From: Methanosarcinales archaeon
Lineage (GTDB): Archaea; Halobacteriota; Syntropharchaeia; Alkanophagales; Methanospirareceae
Length of the DNA: 6,571 bases
Reading direction: 5' to 3'
Assembly: GCA_025464585.1 (NCBI GenBank)
Contig: JAODGL010000194.1
Span: forward strand, 1 to 6,571
The notes beneath the pieces were generated by a model, which did not search any database, was not told where the DNA came from, and was given only the letters and a program-made list of their open reading frames with translations. Below, in pieces: positions 5,767 to 6,571 of the stretch. Numbering within the stretch: position 1 is the stretch's first letter; each line of letters begins with the position of its first letter. The position numbers and the translations under genes were made by a program.

Positions 5767-6571
5767 AAAAAGCAATGATAATAACTGTAGGAACGGGATT
5801 AGGAGTTGATGAAAAGAGAGCTACTGAGAGTTTGGCGCATGGCATAGTTAAATCCATAAAGAACAGTAATCCGGACTATGTGGTATTTTTTGCAACCGAA
5901 GAGAGCGAAAAAAAGACTATCCCAGAGATCAAGAATCAATATCCGGATATGCCAGATTATGAATTGGCGACTATTGAAGATATGAGCGATGTGAATTCAA
6001 TCTACGAGCAAGCTTCTCAAAGCGTTAAGGAACTTAAAAGAAAGGGCTACGATGTAACCGTGGATTTTACATCTGGGACGAAAGCTATGAGTGCTGGAGT
6101 TGTTCTTGCAGGAACAAGAGAATTTTGTACCTTGAGTTACGTCAGTGGAAAGAGAGGCAAAAATAATATTGTTATAAGAGGATCTGAAAGGGTGATAACT
6201 TCTGAACCCGTGAAGGCTTTCGTTGACATGGAAGAGAAGATGATTAAAGAATTATTCAACTCCCATCAATATGAATCTTGCTCAGCAATCATAGATAGGC
6301 TGGGAGAATTGACATTCGATCCTGAGATCGTTGAAAGGTTAAAGAGATACGAGCAATTGGTAAACGGTTATTCTACGTGGGACAAATTCAATCATAAAAA
6401 GGCATTGGAAATTTTGAGAACTTTTGACAATTCATTGGTCAATATCGATAGAAACAGAAATTTCTTGTTAGAAATGGAAAGGAAAGAATGGAGGAAATAT
6501 GACTTGATGATCCCAGATTTATTAAACAACGCGTCTCGGCGAATAGAAGAGGGGAAATACGATGACGCAGT
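5763..6571 (+). CDS. CARF-domain CRISPR accessory protein, TIGR02710/Cas02710 type (3' partial)
   Basis: Predicted receptor for cyclic oligoadenylate made by Csm1, and probably the accessory effector of the operon. The frame stays open to the window edge; 269 full codons are visible. The first ~140 residues read as a Rossmann-like CARF domain: the opening strand and loop MIITVGTGLG at 5-14, a second strand DYVVFFATEESEK at about 38-50, and the ligand-loop motif VDFTSGTKAMSAG at 100-112 (the T-x-G-T-K-x-M signature). Then comes a helical region with WDKFNHKKALEIL at 206-218, typical of this family as I recall it, and the beginning of a further conserved block, RRIEEGKYDDAV, at the edge. Known relatives are roughly 380 residues or more, so about a third is missing. 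No HEPN R-x4-6-H motif is visible in the helical part seen. The ATG overlaps the csm5 stop (ATGA). It occupies the position where csm6 is found in many III-A operons, but the effector chemistry cannot be assigned here. Confidence 0.87.
   Translation, partial: MKKAMIITVGTGLGVDEKRATESLAHGIVKSIKNSNPDYVVFFATEESEKKTIPEIKNQYPDMPDYELATIEDMSDVNSIYEQASQSVKELKRKGYDVTVDFTSGTKAMSAGVVLAGTREFCTLSYVSGKRGKNNIVIRGSERVITSEPVKAFVDMEEKMIKELFNSHQYESCSAIIDRLGELTFDPEIVERLKRYEQLVNGYSTWDKFNHKKALEILRTFDNSLVNIDRNRNFLLEMERKEWRKYDLMIPDLLNNASRRIEEGKYDDA

Noticed and set aside
5817..5843. R-x6-H spacing (R19 to H26) in the CARF protein as a HEPN active site
   Set aside because: It lies in the N-terminal CARF domain just after the ligand-binding loop, not in a C-terminal helical domain, so the match is coincidental.
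1..6571. CRISPR array, cas6, cas1/cas2, tRNA, transposon ends or rho-independent terminators
   Set aside because: The window is almost fully coding on one strand; no repeat-spacer periodicity, tRNA-like folds, transposase motifs or hairpin plus T-run were seen. These parts of the system must lie elsewhere.

Overview
The window is one continuous block of a type III-A (Csm) CRISPR-Cas operon, all on the + strand. In order it holds cas10/csm1 (5' end cut by the window), csm2, csm3, csm4, csm5, and then the first ~270 codons of a gene for a CARF-domain protein of the TIGR02710 / Cas02710 type (3' end cut by the window). There is no intergenic stretch longer than about 10 bases, and no CRISPR array, cas6, cas1, cas2, tRNA, rRNA or transposon is visible.

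The genes together describe a cyclic-oligoadenylate (cOA) signalling immune complex. Csm1 (Cas10) carries an intact GGDD cyclase motif, a four-cysteine zinc site and the C-terminal part of an HD-type domain. Csm2 is the small helical subunit. Csm3 is the repeated backbone RAMP with the aspartate expected to cut target RNA. Csm4 is the RAMP that should hold the crRNA 5' tag next to Csm1. Csm5 is the RAMP that should cap the 3' end. The CARF protein follows csm5 with an ATGA stop/start overlap and is the likely receptor and effector for the cOA made by Csm1. Its effector half lies mostly beyond the window.

Junctions are very tight: Csm2 start 10 or 1 bases after the csm1 stop, then a 10-base gap, a 1-base gap, a GTGA overlap and an ATGA overlap. 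Several are served by recognisable Shine-Dalgarno sequences, so one polycistronic mRNA with translational coupling is the natural reading. No internal promoter or terminator was found.

The organism cannot be named from this sequence. Moderately AT-rich coding DNA, arginine mostly as AGA/AGG, strong GGAGG-type ribosome sites and archaeal-looking Csm sequences would fit an archaeon, possibly a euryarchaeote, but an anaerobic or thermophilic bacterium is not excluded. The Csm core is a recognisable known system. The least understood part is the CARF gene at the right edge.
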